From Gaiellaceae bacterium (GTDB lineage: Bacteria; Actinomycetota; Thermoleophilia; Gaiellales; Gaiellaceae): a stretch of DNA of 64,000 nucleotides. The notes under the pieces were generated by a model. The model saw only the letters and a list, made by a program, of their open reading frames with translations, was not told the origin of the DNA and did no database searches. Shown here one piece after another: positions 1-8,631 of the stretch. The stretch spans positions 2,170,001 through 2,234,000 of the forward strand of contig BPGK01000001.1 in assembly GCA_026002995.1 (NCBI GenBank), written 5' to 3'. The position numbers were made by a program, and so were the translations under genes. Position 1 is the first letter of the stretch. Each line of letters begins with the position of its first letter.

Positions 1-540
1 CGCGACCTTCCCCCGGACGTAGAGGCGCGCCTCGTAGATCGAGTCGCCGAGCGCATCGCCCGCGTCCCCGCACACGACGAGGCAGCCCTTCTGGGCCATG
101 AACGCGCTCATGTGGCCGACGTCGCCACCGACGACGATGTCGATGCCCTTCATCGAGATCCCGCACCGCGACGACGCGTTCCCGCGCACGACGAGGAGCC
201 CTCCGCGGCCGGTGGCGCCCGCCGACTGACTGACGTTTCCGTCCACCTCGACGCGGCCGGACATGAGGTTCTCCGCGATCCCGGTCGACGCGTTGCCGTG
301 CACGCGCACCGTCGCGCGCTTGTTCATGCCGGCGCAGTAGTACCCGACGTGCCCTTCGATCTCGACCTCGAGGTCGGCGTCGAGCCCGCAGGCGAGGGCG
401 TGCGCGCCGTTCGGGTTGAGAATCCGCCAGAGGCGTGGACCGGGAGTCCGGGCGAGGTCGTGGAGACGCTGGTTCAGCTCGCGGACGGAGGTCGTCGCGA
501 GGTCGACGACCTCCACCGCCTCGCTTGTCGCCACTGCCAT
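1..540 (-). CDS. glxC: GXGXG (glutamate synthase domain 3) subunit, GlxC-like, partial
   Basis: The 180 codons visible form the N-terminal part of a stand-alone GXGXG beta-helix domain, the third domain of large-subunit glutamate synthase. Repeats such as SGRVEVDGNVSQSAGA and GGLLVVRGNASSRCGISM, and a run ending VVGGDVGHMSAFMAQKG, show the stacked glycine-rich turns. The ATG at 540 overlaps the glxB stop as TGATG, so the two are translationally coupled. In known clusters this subunit joins a class II glutaminase and an FMN synthase subunit (GlxD, presumably just beyond the edge), either as glutamate synthase-like GlxBCD or as N-methylglutamate synthase MgsABC. The gene runs off the left edge. 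Confidence 0.85.
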   Translation of the reverse strand, partial: MAVATSEAVEVVDLATTSVRELNQRLHDLARTPGPRLWRILNPNGAHALACGLDADLEVEIEGHVGYYCAGMNKRATVRVHGNASTGIAENLMSGRVEVDGNVSQSAGATGRGGLLVVRGNASSRCGISMKGIDIVVGGDVGHMSAFMAQKGCLVVCGDAGDALGDSIYEARLYVRGKVA

Positions 541-1451
541 CAGACGGCCACCCCCGCACGCTCCCACACGTAGACGACTGCGGGCTCCGGCTCCCACGCG
601 CGCGCCTCGGCCGCTCCCGGGAGCACGGCGATCGAGCGCCACTCGGACGCCATCGCCACCCACTCGTCGGTCTCGGCGAGCACCGCGGGCTTGCACGCGA
701 TCGGGTCGCGCAGGACGGCGAAGCCGTCGGCCGTGCCCACGGCGAAGGTGTAGAAGCCGTCGAGGTCTTCGAGGCAGCCTTCGAGCGCCTGCTCGAGCGT
801 CGCCCCTTCACGAAGCCGCCACGCGAGGTAGCCGGCGGCGACCTCGGTGTCGTTCTCGGTCTGGAACTCGATCCCCTCGCGACGCAGGTACTCACGCAGC
901 CGGTTGTGGTTCGAGAGCGAGCCGTTGTGGACGAGGCAGAGGTCGAGGCCGGTCGAGAACGGGTGCGAGCCCTCGGTCGTCACCTTGCTCTCGGTCGCCA
1001 TGCGCGTGTGGCCGAGCGCGTGCGTCCCGTGGAGGTCTCGGAGCCGGAACGAGTCGACGAACTCCTCGGGCGATCCGACCTCCTTGTAGATCTCGATCAC
1101 GCGGCCCGCGCTCATGACGCGGAGGTCGGGGCGCTGCTCGCGAACCCACGCCTCGGCCGCGTCCGCCTCGGCGTCGACGACGAGCACGGCGTGGCTCGCC
1201 CGCAGCTCCCGGACGTCACAGCCACCGAAAGCTTCGCGCAGCCCGTCCTCGACGGCGCCCCAGTGCTCGTGCGGGTCGGGCGAGTAGAGCGTCAGCTTGC
1301 TCGACCCGGCGGGGACGGGATCGCGGTAGACGGCGACGCCCGCCGAGTCGGGCCCGCGACTCGACATCTGGACGAGCATCGCCGCGAGGTGCTCGCCGAG
1401 GCGCTCCTCGATCCGCGGCGCCTTCGCGAAGAGTCCGACGATTCCACACAT
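540..1451 (-). CDS. glxB: Class II glutamine amidotransferase, GlxB/MgsA-like
   Basis: This 303-residue protein begins MCGIVGLFAK, so Cys2 becomes the N-terminal nucleophile of an Ntn glutaminase once Met is removed. LVHNGSLSNHNRLREYL (about residues 177-193) and an END motif are the usual glutamine-binding segments. It releases ammonia from glutamine for the partner synthase subunits encoded downstream. The start is fixed by the obligatory Met-Cys. On the minus strand a GATACT box lies exactly 6 nt before the ATG, so a leaderless internal promoter is possible in addition to read-through from glnT. Confidence 0.88.
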   Translation of the reverse strand: MCGIVGLFAKAPRIEERLGEHLAAMLVQMSSRGPDSAGVAVYRDPVPAGSSKLTLYSPDPHEHWGAVEDGLREAFGGCDVRELRASHAVLVVDAEADAAEAWVREQRPDLRVMSAGRVIEIYKEVGSPEEFVDSFRLRDLHGTHALGHTRMATESKVTTEGSHPFSTGLDLCLVHNGSLSNHNRLREYLRREGIEFQTENDTEVAAGYLAWRLREGATLEQALEGCLEDLDGFYTFAVGTADGFAVLRDPIACKPAVLAETDEWVAMASEWRSIAVLPGAAEARAWEPEPAVVYVWERAGVAV

Positions 1452-1531
1452 ATGTTCAGTATCTCCATATCCCGGTCGCCAATGGCGACGCTTTCCTGAT
1501 CCCCTCTATGGAGCTTTCCTCCATATAGCCA
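1452..1531 (-). promoter_or_regulatory. glnT-glxB intergenic region with three CTCCATA boxes
   Basis: The 80-bp gap is AT-rich for this genome. CTCCATAT occurs at 1463-1470 and again at 1519-1526. An inverted copy at 1507-1513 pairs with 1519-1525 (TATGGAG/CTCCATA, 5-nt spacer). A second inverted repeat, GTCGCC-AAT-GGCGAC, lies between them. A GATACT -10-like box sits 6 nt before the glxB ATG. I infer regulator binding sites and/or an internal promoter; no protein can be assigned from sequence alone. Confidence 0.45.
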
Positions 1532-2905
1532 TCAGAACCGGGTCAAGTACTCGCGGATCTCCCACGGCGTCACCTGCTCGTGGTAGCGGAACCACTCGTC
1601 GCGCTTCACGCGCACGTAGTAGTCGAGGTAGTCCTCGTCGCGGCCACGCCCCAGCGCCTCGCGTAGGACGTCGTCGCGCTCCGCTTCCTCGAGGGCATCG
1701 AGGAGGTTCGCAGGCAGCGACTGGAGGCCCCGCGCACGGAGCTCCTCGTACCCGAAGGAGTAGAGGTTTTCGGCATTCGGCTCGCCGGCGTCGAGCCCAC
1801 GTTCGATGCCGTCGAGCCCGGCGGCGAGGACCGCGGCGGCGGCGAGGTACGGGTTGCAGGAGCCGTCGACCGTGCGATCCTCGACCCGACCCGGCCCGGG
1901 GATGCGGAGCATCTGCGTCCGGTTGTTGTAGCCGTACGAGATCCAGACCGGCGACCACGTCGCCCCGCTCGAGGTCGTCCCCGGCTTCAGCCGCTTGTAC
2001 GAGTTGACGGTCGGCGCCGTCAGCGCGCTCGTCGCGCGCGCGTGCGCCTTGAGACCGCCGATGAAGTGGTAGGCCGTCTCGGAGAGGCCGAGCCCCCGTG
2101 GGTCGGACTCGTCGAGGAAGAGGTTCGTGTCTCCGTTCCAGAGCGAGAGGTGGAAGTGGCAGCCGTTGCCGGTCAGGTGCGTGAACGGCTTCGGCATGAA
2201 GGTCGCGATCATCCCGTTCTGCTCCGCGAGCGTGTGCACCATGTAGCGGAAGAAGATCGCCCGGTCGCACGAGACGAGCGCGTCGTCGTAGGTGAAGTTC
2301 TGCTCGAACTGGCCGTTCGCGTCCTCGTGGTCGTTCGCGTAGTTCCCCCAGCCGAGCTCGTTGCAGTAGCGCGAGACCGTCGTCAAGAAGTCGTAGCGAC
2401 GCGTGAGCCCGGCCATGTCGTAGCACGGCTTGTCGAGCGTGTCGTACGGGTCGGCGATCTCGATGGAGCCGTCCTCGCGCTGCACAACGAGGAAGTACTC
2501 GAGCTCGAGCCCCATCTTCAGCTCGAAGCCCTTCTCGCGGGCGCGCGCGAGCACGCGGCGCAGGATCGTGCGCGGGCAGTACGGCCACTCCTCGCCCTCG
2601 ACGGTAACGTCGCAGGCGAAGCGCGCGAGGTTCCGCTGCCAGGGAACCGGCGTGTAGCTCGAGAGATCGGGGATCGCCGCGATGTCCGGATCGCTCGGCT
2701 TTTGGCCGATCTCCCCCGCCGCGAAGCCCGCAAACCCGGCTCCCTCGGCAAGGAGCGCGTCGAACGCTGCGCGCGAGCCGACCGGGACGAGCTTGGCGCT
2801 CGGCCGCGCGTACATGTCGACGAACTGAGCGAAGACGAATTCGACGCCGCGCTCTTGCATGTCCTTCCACACGGAGTCGGCGGCGACGACGGCAGCTCCA
2901 GCCAT
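1532..2905 (-). CDS. glnT: Glutamine synthetase-like ligase (GlnT type III / GmaS-like)
   Basis: The 457-residue protein has the glutamine synthetase fold: the metal-binding MGLELEYFL segment, GNGCHFHLSLWNGD with the ATP/glutamate-binding histidine, and the C-terminal arginine segment NNRTQMLRIPGPGRVEDRTVDG. ATG 2905 follows AGGAGA by 7 nt and is preferred to the upstream in-frame ATG at 2980. Members of this branch ligate ammonia or methylamine to glutamate (GlnT, or gamma-glutamylmethylamide synthetase GmaS), and the Glx/Mgs subunits downstream fit either use. I cannot separate the two substrates from sequence. The gene lies directly downstream of the GAF/PucR regulator, on the same strand. 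Confidence 0.85.
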   Translation of the reverse strand: MAGAAVVAADSVWKDMQERGVEFVFAQFVDMYARPSAKLVPVGSRAAFDALLAEGAGFAGFAAGEIGQKPSDPDIAAIPDLSSYTPVPWQRNLARFACDVTVEGEEWPYCPRTILRRVLARAREKGFELKMGLELEYFLVVQREDGSIEIADPYDTLDKPCYDMAGLTRRYDFLTTVSRYCNELGWGNYANDHEDANGQFEQNFTYDDALVSCDRAIFFRYMVHTLAEQNGMIATFMPKPFTHLTGNGCHFHLSLWNGDTNLFLDESDPRGLGLSETAYHFIGGLKAHARATSALTAPTVNSYKRLKPGTTSSGATWSPVWISYGYNNRTQMLRIPGPGRVEDRTVDGSCNPYLAAAAVLAAGLDGIERGLDAGEPNAENLYSFGYEELRARGLQSLPANLLDALEEAERDDVLREALGRGRDEDYLDYYVRVKRDEWFRYHEQVTPWEIREYLTRF

Positions 2906-3008
2906 TGGCACTCTCCTTGGGACGTGGGGAGTACAGCCTCCCATCCGCGCCGTCGCCGACGGAAGGTGCGCACCCTCCACACCTGCGCGCCTGACTATGT
3001 GTGCCCGG
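2906..3008 (-). promoter_or_regulatory. Upstream region of glnT with two perfect palindromes
   Basis: The 103-bp gap between the regulator stop and glnT contains CCGTCG-C-CGACGG at 2950-2962 and GGTGCGCACC at 2965-2974, both perfect palindromes. They lie about 45-70 bp upstream of the glnT start, where an operator for the neighbouring PucR-type activator could sit. The assignment is inference. Confidence 0.35.
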
Positions 3009-4670
3009 TCACGGTGCGCCGGCGCTCGCGACGCCCACGAGCGCGCGCTGAAGCTTCACCATCTTCACCGCGATCTCGATCATCAGCCAGTCGTCGCGAC
3101 GGAGGTCGAGCCCGGAGAGCTCGCCGATGCGCCGCAGCCGTTGACGCAGCGTGTTCGGATGGACGTAGAGAGCCTCCGAGGTAGCGCTGATCGAGCCGTG
3201 GCGCACGAGGAACTCCTCGAGCGTCGCGACGAGCTGCGAGCCGCGCTGCGCATCGTAGTCGGCGAGCTTCGAGACCGCGTCCACCGTCGCGTCGCGGATC
3301 CCTCCGTCGAGAGCGATCCGCAGGAGGTACTTGTACGCACCGAGCTCCTCGAAGGCGAGCACGGTCGGCTCGCCTCGCAGCACCGCACTGCCGAGGAGCG
3401 CCTGCTGCGCCTCGACGAAGCCGTCGGCGAACGCCGCCTCCCCCTGGCACACGCTGGAGACACCGATCGAGATCGGCTCCCCCAGATCGGCATGGATGCG
3501 ACGGAGTCGCTCGAGGCAGGCGTCGGCGTTCGGCCGCGTGAGGCGAACGAGGGCGCGCAGCGAGTCCTCGCGGTGATCGAAGAGCGATCCCGGAGCGGCC
3601 AGGCGCAGCGCGCGCTCGAGCGACTCGCTCGCCGGCTCGGCGATGAGGACGACGTGCGGCTGGGCGAGATCGCAGCCGAGGCGAGCCGCTCGACCCTCGA
3701 GGCTACCGCGGCCTCGGCCGCCCGCCAGCTCCTCGAAGAAGTCCTTGATCAGGTTCCTCTCGGTGAGCTGCTCGATCACCTGCACCTTCTTGATCCCGAC
3801 CGCCACCTGGCTCGCGACGGCGCGACCGAGCTCGACGCGTGCGCTCCCCTGGGCGATGAGGAGCCCAACGAGCTCCCCGTTGGCGACGAGCGGTACCGCC
3901 AGGCGGGTGCTCCTGCCGCCACGCGCGAGCTCGGGCCCGAGCTCGGCGAGCCCGAGCGACGGACGCGCGCTCCCGGGCTCGGGGTCGCTCGCGCGGCGGA
4001 CGAGCTCCTCGCTCGCGCGCTCGAGCAGGTAGACGTGGCAGGAGCGAGCGGCGAGGAGCGTGCGCGCCCGTTGCGCCACCGTCTGCAGGAGCTCCTCGAG
4101 CGTCTCCGCGCGGGCGATCTCCTCCGCGAGCTCGGCGAGCTGCTCGAGCTCGCGAACGCGGAGCCGGGCGTCCTCGTACATGCGAGCGTTCTCGATGGCT
4201 CCCGCGACGAGCGAGGACGAGGTCACGAGGAAGTCCACCTCGTCGTCGGTGAACTCGCGCGGCGCCTCGGTGTGGGCGGTGATCGCACCGATCGGCTCGC
4301 CCGAGCGCCCGACGATCGGCATCGCGAGCAACGACTGGTAGCGCTCCTCTTCGAGCTCTGGCACGTACTTGACCCTCGGGTCGGCGAGCGCGTTATCGCG
4401 GATGAAGGCGGGCTCGCCGTGCTCGATCGCCCACCACGCGAGGCTCTCCCCGCGCTCGAAGACGATACGTCCAGTCTGCTTCTCGTACGGCGGGGAGGCG
4501 GCGCGCATGACGAGCTTGTCGTCCTCGAGCAGGTAGACGAAACACCCGTGGACGCCGCTCGCCTCGGACATCAGGCGAACAACGGCGCGCAGCACCTCCC
4601 CGAGCTCGAGGGACGAGTGGACCGTGGAGACGATCTCGTGGAGAGCCTTCTGGCTCGTTTGCAGGGACAT
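3009..4670 (-). CDS. GAF-GAF-PucR (CdaR-family) transcriptional regulator
   Basis: The 553-residue protein has two GAF sensor domains (about residues 15-160 and 180-300), a diguanylate-cyclase-like CdaR middle region, and a C-terminal PucR helix-turn-helix (about 485-545, with the segment YVHPNTLRQRLRRIGEL). PucR/CdaR proteins are usually activators of purine, sugar-acid or nitrogen catabolism that sense small molecules. ATG 4670 was chosen because the GAF domain begins within 20 residues and the upstream extension is low-complexity. Its position just upstream of glnT-glxB-glxC suggests it controls that operon. The ligand cannot be inferred. Confidence 0.8.
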   Translation of the reverse strand: MSLQTSQKALHEIVSTVHSSLELGEVLRAVVRLMSEASGVHGCFVYLLEDDKLVMRAASPPYEKQTGRIVFERGESLAWWAIEHGEPAFIRDNALADPRVKYVPELEEERYQSLLAMPIVGRSGEPIGAITAHTEAPREFTDDEVDFLVTSSSLVAGAIENARMYEDARLRVRELEQLAELAEEIARAETLEELLQTVAQRARTLLAARSCHVYLLERASEELVRRASDPEPGSARPSLGLAELGPELARGGRSTRLAVPLVANGELVGLLIAQGSARVELGRAVASQVAVGIKKVQVIEQLTERNLIKDFFEELAGGRGRGSLEGRAARLGCDLAQPHVVLIAEPASESLERALRLAAPGSLFDHREDSLRALVRLTRPNADACLERLRRIHADLGEPISIGVSSVCQGEAAFADGFVEAQQALLGSAVLRGEPTVLAFEELGAYKYLLRIALDGGIRDATVDAVSKLADYDAQRGSQLVATLEEFLVRHGSISATSEALYVHPNTLRQRLRRIGELSGLDLRRDDWLMIEIAVKMVKLQRALVGVASAGAP

Positions 4671-4743
4671 CGTCCGCTGATCGTACGTCGTCCGCAAGCA
4701 ACGCGTCCACCCGCGCCGACCCGATCGGCGCGGAGAAGGCTCG

Positions 4744-5901
4744 TCAGTGCGCCACGACCGCGCCGCGGTGGCGCTCGTACGCTCCGGTCTCGACGATCTC
4801 GACGATCTGCTCCACCGCGAAGCGGAGCTCGTCGTCGGTCGTGAAGAAGTGCGGGCCGAGGCGGATTCCCGCTCCGGGCCGGTAGTCGCCGAGGACGCCA
4901 CGCGCCTCGAGCTCCACGTAGACGGCAGCGCCCTCCGGCACCGCGAGGACGACGGCGCCGCCGCGTCGCTCCGGCAGGCGCGGGCTGACGACGTCGAAGC
5001 CGGCCGCGTCGGCGAGTTCGAGGAGGAGCGCCGTCTGTGCGAGCGACCGTGCGCGGATGCGCTCGACGCCGACCTCCTCGATCAGGTCGTAGCCGGCCGT
5101 GGCCGCGAGGTGCACCGCGGGGCTCGGCGTGCCGGTGAGGAAGCGGGCGATCCCGGGAGCGCGCTCGAGCTCCTCCTCGAAGGCGAACGGCCGGGCGTGC
5201 GCCTGCCAACCAGTGAGAGTCGGCTCGAGGCGCTCGATCAGATCGGGGCGGACGTAGAGCCAGCCGTTGCCCGGACCGCCGCAGAGCCACTTCACGGAGC
5301 CCCCGACGGCGAAGTCGACCTCGAGCGCGGTGACGTCGAGCGGGACGATGCCCGCCGACTGGTAGCAGTCGAGGATCACGGCGGCGCCGACCTCGTGCGC
5401 CCGGCGGACGATCGGCGCCACATCCTGGACGAGCGACTCCTTGAAACGGACGTGGCTGATCGGGACGAGCAGCGTTCGCTCGTCGAGCCGCTCGACGATC
5501 TCCTCCTCGTCCTCACAGACGACGACCTCGAGGTCGGGCTGCGCCTGGTACAGGTAGCGCACCGACGGGAAGTTGGCGCGCTCGTAGACGACGCGGTTCC
5601 GCCTCGGATCGACCGGCCGAAAGCAGGAGAGAACGACCGCCTCGGCAAGCGAGACGTTCTGGCACATGACCGTCGAGCCGGGAAGGGCTCCGACGATGCG
5701 ACCGATCTGGTCTCCGACCGTCCACGGCGTCGCCCACCAGCCCTCCGCCCAGGCGCGGATCCCCCGCTCCGCCCACATCTTCGCGTACTCCGAGAGCAGC
5801 TCGGGAGCGCGCCGTGGCATGGGGCCGAGCGTGTGACTCGCGAGGTACGTCGTCCGCTCGAGGATCGGGAACTCGGCCCGGTAGTCGAGGAGGTCGCCCA
5901 T
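4744..5901 (-). CDS. Kynureninase-like PLP enzyme (aminotransferase class V fold)
   Basis: The 385-residue protein has the type I PLP fold. Its cofactor lysine is in GGSVKWLCGGPGNGWLYVRP, which matches the kynureninase signature (SHKWLCGGPG type), and VILDCYQSAGIVPLD supplies the PLP-stacking aspartate. Kynureninases cleave L-kynurenine to anthranilate and alanine, but many relatives have other roles. No other kynurenine gene is adjacent; an arylformamidase-like hydrolase lies far away at 57370. Its ATG is only 33 bp from the divergent carboxypeptidase start, so the two promoters must be very compact. Confidence 0.75.
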   Translation of the reverse strand: MGDLLDYRAEFPILERTTYLASHTLGPMPRRAPELLSEYAKMWAERGIRAWAEGWWATPWTVGDQIGRIVGALPGSTVMCQNVSLAEAVVLSCFRPVDPRRNRVVYERANFPSVRYLYQAQPDLEVVVCEDEEEIVERLDERTLLVPISHVRFKESLVQDVAPIVRRAHEVGAAVILDCYQSAGIVPLDVTALEVDFAVGGSVKWLCGGPGNGWLYVRPDLIERLEPTLTGWQAHARPFAFEEELERAPGIARFLTGTPSPAVHLAATAGYDLIEEVGVERIRARSLAQTALLLELADAAGFDVVSPRLPERRGGAVVLAVPEGAAVYVELEARGVLGDYRPGAGIRLGPHFFTTDDELRFAVEQIVEIVETGAYERHRGAVVAH

Positions 5902-5934
5902 GGGCGGAGGGTAATCGAGTAGCGTCCGCGGCCA

Positions 5935-7596
5935 ATGCGCGTCCGCTTCGATCGCTTCTACACCTACTCGGAGCTCACGGAGCTCCTGTCGGGCTGGGCC
6001 GAGGAGTTCCCGACGCTGCTCTTCGTGTCCTCCATCGGCCTTTCGTACGAGGGGCGCGAGATCCCGATCGCCACGCTGACGAACGCCGAGACCGGACTGC
6101 CCGAGGAGAAGCCGGCTGTCTTCGTCCACGCCCAGGTCCACGCGATGGAGTTCACGGGCACCACCGCCGCGCTCCACCTGCTCGACCACCTCCTCCACTC
6201 CGGCGACCCTCGCGTCCGCCTGGCACGGGACACCCGGACGTTCTACGTCGTCCCCCGCGTGAACCCCGACGGCGCCGAGGCAGGGCTCGCAGACGGCCGG
6301 TTTCGGCGCTCGAGCGTCCGCCCGTACCCACGCGAGGAGCCCCAGGACGGCCTCCACCGCGCGGACATCGACGGAGACGGTCGGGTGCTCTTCATGCGCC
6401 TACGTGACCCGAACGGCCCGTGGAAGCTCCACCCCGAGGACGCGCGACTGCTCGTTCCGCGTGCCCCCGACGACCTCGAGGGCGACTTCTACCGCGTGTT
6501 CCCCGAGGGGACGATCCGCAACTGGGACGGCGTCACCGTCCCGATCGCACCCGCGCTCGAGGGCCTCGACCTCAATCGGAACTGGCCCTTCGACTGGGCG
6601 CCCGAGGCAGAGCAACACGGCGCGGGCCCGTACCCCACCTCGGAGCCCGAAGTCCGCGCGCTCGTGCAGGCGATCGTCGACCGACCGAACATCGGCACGT
6701 ACGTCGGGTACCACACGTTTTCGGGCGTCCACCTGCGACCCTACTCGGGACGCTCCGACGAGAGTTTCCCGAACCACGACCTCCGCGCCTACGAGCTCAT
6801 GGGCAGGGAGGCGACGAAGATCACGGGCTACCCCGCGATCTCCATCTTCCACGACTTCAAGTACGACCCGAAGCTCGTGATCCGCGGCGGCGACGTGGAC
6901 TGGGTCTACGACATCCTCGGCGCCTTCGCCTGGGTGACCGAGTTCTGGAGCCCGCAGCGGCAGGCGGGTCTCGAGGGCTACCACGCCATCGAGTGGCTCC
7001 GGGAGCACTCCCCCGAGGACGAGCTCGCCGTGCTCCGGCTCGCCGACGAGCTCGGCGAGGGCTACGTCGACTGGTACCCGTTCGAGCACCCACAGCTCGG
7101 CGCGGTCGAGCTCGGTGGCTGGGATCTCGTCCGTTTCTGGTTCAACCCTCCGCCGTCGCGACTCGAGGAGGAGGTGCGGCCACACGCCGACCTCGCCGTC
7201 TTCTTCGCGCTCTGCTCGCCGTTGCTCCAGATCACGTCCTGCGAGTCGGAGCAGATCGGCGACGACGTCCACCGGGTCCGCGTCGTGCTCGAGAACGCGG
7301 GCTGGCTGCCGACGAACGTGACCCAGAAGGCGCTCGAGCGCGACGCGGTGCGACCGATCGAGGTCTCGCTCGAGCTCCCGGAGGCCGCTCGCGTCGTCAC
7401 CGGCAAGGAGCACGAGGAGGCCGGCCAGCTCCAGGGAAGAGTCGAGGATCGGCAGGTGACCTGGTGGGGAGTCGACCACTCGACGAAGAACCGCACGAAG
7501 GTCGAATGGGTCGTGGCGGCGCCGCCGGGAACGCGGATCGGAGCCGTCGCTCGGCACGAGCGCGCGGGCACCGCACGCGCCGAGCTCACCGTCTGA
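5935..7596 (+). CDS. M14-family zinc carboxypeptidase
   Basis: The 553-residue protein carries the M14 zinc site: His69 and Glu72 in HAQVHAMEFTG, the third ligand His260 in YVGYHTFSG, the substrate-binding NRN of DLNRNW (214-216), and the general base Glu336 in AWVTEFW. The family removes C-terminal residues from peptides or trims cell-wall-type peptides. There is no signal peptide, so the enzyme is probably cytoplasmic. The C-terminal 100 residues form a beta-rich extension. A TAGCGT box lies 9 nt before the ATG, consistent with a very short or absent leader. It is divergent from the kynureninase-like gene. Confidence 0.85.
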   Translation: MRVRFDRFYTYSELTELLSGWAEEFPTLLFVSSIGLSYEGREIPIATLTNAETGLPEEKPAVFVHAQVHAMEFTGTTAALHLLDHLLHSGDPRVRLARDTRTFYVVPRVNPDGAEAGLADGRFRRSSVRPYPREEPQDGLHRADIDGDGRVLFMRLRDPNGPWKLHPEDARLLVPRAPDDLEGDFYRVFPEGTIRNWDGVTVPIAPALEGLDLNRNWPFDWAPEAEQHGAGPYPTSEPEVRALVQAIVDRPNIGTYVGYHTFSGVHLRPYSGRSDESFPNHDLRAYELMGREATKITGYPAISIFHDFKYDPKLVIRGGDVDWVYDILGAFAWVTEFWSPQRQAGLEGYHAIEWLREHSPEDELAVLRLADELGEGYVDWYPFEHPQLGAVELGGWDLVRFWFNPPPSRLEEEVRPHADLAVFFALCSPLLQITSCESEQIGDDVHRVRVVLENAGWLPTNVTQKALERDAVRPIEVSLELPEAARVVTGKEHEEAGQLQGRVEDRQVTWWGVDHSTKNRTKVEWVVAAPPGTRIGAVARHERAGTARAELTV

Positions 7597-7641
7597 CCTC
7601 CCTCCGACCGGGCGGGCGGCTCGCGCCGCGAGGGCGCGATC

Positions 7642-7655
7642 TACTGTTCGCCGGG
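7642..7655 (+). promoter_or_regulatory. Leaderless-type -10 box
   Basis: TACTGT at 7642-7647 is followed by 8 nt and then the ATG of the alcohol dehydrogenase. No Shine-Dalgarno sequence lies between, which is the pattern of actinobacterial leaderless transcripts. Confidence 0.4.
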
Positions 7656-8630
7656 ATGCGCGCCGTCGTCCTCGACCGAGCAGGCACACCGCTTCGGCTC
7701 AGCGAGCTCCCGAGCCCCGAGCCCGGACCCGGACAAGCGCTCCTGCGCGTGCGGGCCTGCGGCGTGTGTCGCACCGACCTCCACGTGCTCGACGGAGAGC
7801 TCGCCGATCCGAAGCTCCCGCTCGTCCTCGGGCACCAGATCGTCGGTGAGGTGCTCGTGAGCGCCGGCCGCTTCGAGCCGGGCTCTCGGGTCGGAGTGCC
7901 GTGGCTCGGATGGACGTGCGGGGAGTGCCGCTACTGCCGCGCCGGGCAGGAGAACCTGTGCGATCGCGCCCGCTTCACGGGCTACCACCTCGACGGCGGC
8001 TACGCCGAGCTGGCGGTCGCCGACGAGCGCTACTGCTTCCCCATCCCGGAGGGCTATCCCGACGAGCAGGCGGCGCCGCTCCTCTGCGCCGGGCTCATCG
8101 GGTACCGCTCGCTGCGCTTCGCCGGGGAGGCGGAGCGGCTCGGCCTGTACGGGTTCGGCGCCTCCGCACACATCGTCTGTCAGGTCGCGGTCGCTCAGGG
8201 CCGGCAGGTCTACGCCGGCACGCGCGCCGATGACAACGAGGCGCAGGCCTTCGCGCGCTCCCTCGGCGCCGTGTGGGCCGGCGACGCCCTCGCCGGCCCG
8301 CCCGAGGAGCTCGACGCGGTGATCGTGTTCGCGCCTGCCGGCGAGCTCGTCCCCGCAGCGCTCGGCCGGCTCCGCAAGGGCGGCGTCGTCGTCTGCGCGG
8401 GGATCCACATGAGCGACATCCCCGCCTTCCCCTACGAGCTCCTCTGGGGCGAGCGGGTCGTCCGCTCGGTCGCGAACCTCACGCGCGCCGACGGGGAGGA
8501 GTTTCTCGCGCTCGCGCCGACCGTGCCGATCCGCACCGAGGTCGAGACGTTCCCGCTCGACGACGCGAACCGAGCGCTCGAGCGGCTGCGCCACGGCGAG
8601 CTCCGCGGGGCCGCCGTGCTCGTGCCCTGA
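7656..8630 (+). CDS. Zinc-dependent alcohol dehydrogenase (MDR family)
   Basis: The 324-residue medium-chain dehydrogenase has the catalytic zinc ligands (ACGVCRTDLHVL and LVLGHQIVGEV) and the four-cysteine structural zinc lobe CGECRYCRAGQENLC. The nucleotide-binding loop reads YGFGASAHIV instead of the usual GxGGxG, as in the AdhA/AdhP-like single-domain group. It would oxidise alcohols or reduce aldehydes with NAD(P); the substrate is unknown. Its stop abuts the stop of the convergent CDF gene with one base between them. Confidence 0.82.
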   Translation: MRAVVLDRAGTPLRLSELPSPEPGPGQALLRVRACGVCRTDLHVLDGELADPKLPLVLGHQIVGEVLVSAGRFEPGSRVGVPWLGWTCGECRYCRAGQENLCDRARFTGYHLDGGYAELAVADERYCFPIPEGYPDEQAAPLLCAGLIGYRSLRFAGEAERLGLYGFGASAHIVCQVAVAQGRQVYAGTRADDNEAQAFARSLGAVWAGDALAGPPEELDAVIVFAPAGELVPAALGRLRKGGVVVCAGIHMSDIPAFPYELLWGERVVRSVANLTRADGEEFLALAPTVPIRTEVETFPLDDANRALERLRHGELRGAAVLVP

Positions 8631-8631
8631 G

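Noticed and set aside
2859-4844. Long plus-strand frame opposite the GAF-PucR regulator
   Set aside because: Its composition is that of a complementary-strand shadow and the regulator on the minus strand has clear domains.
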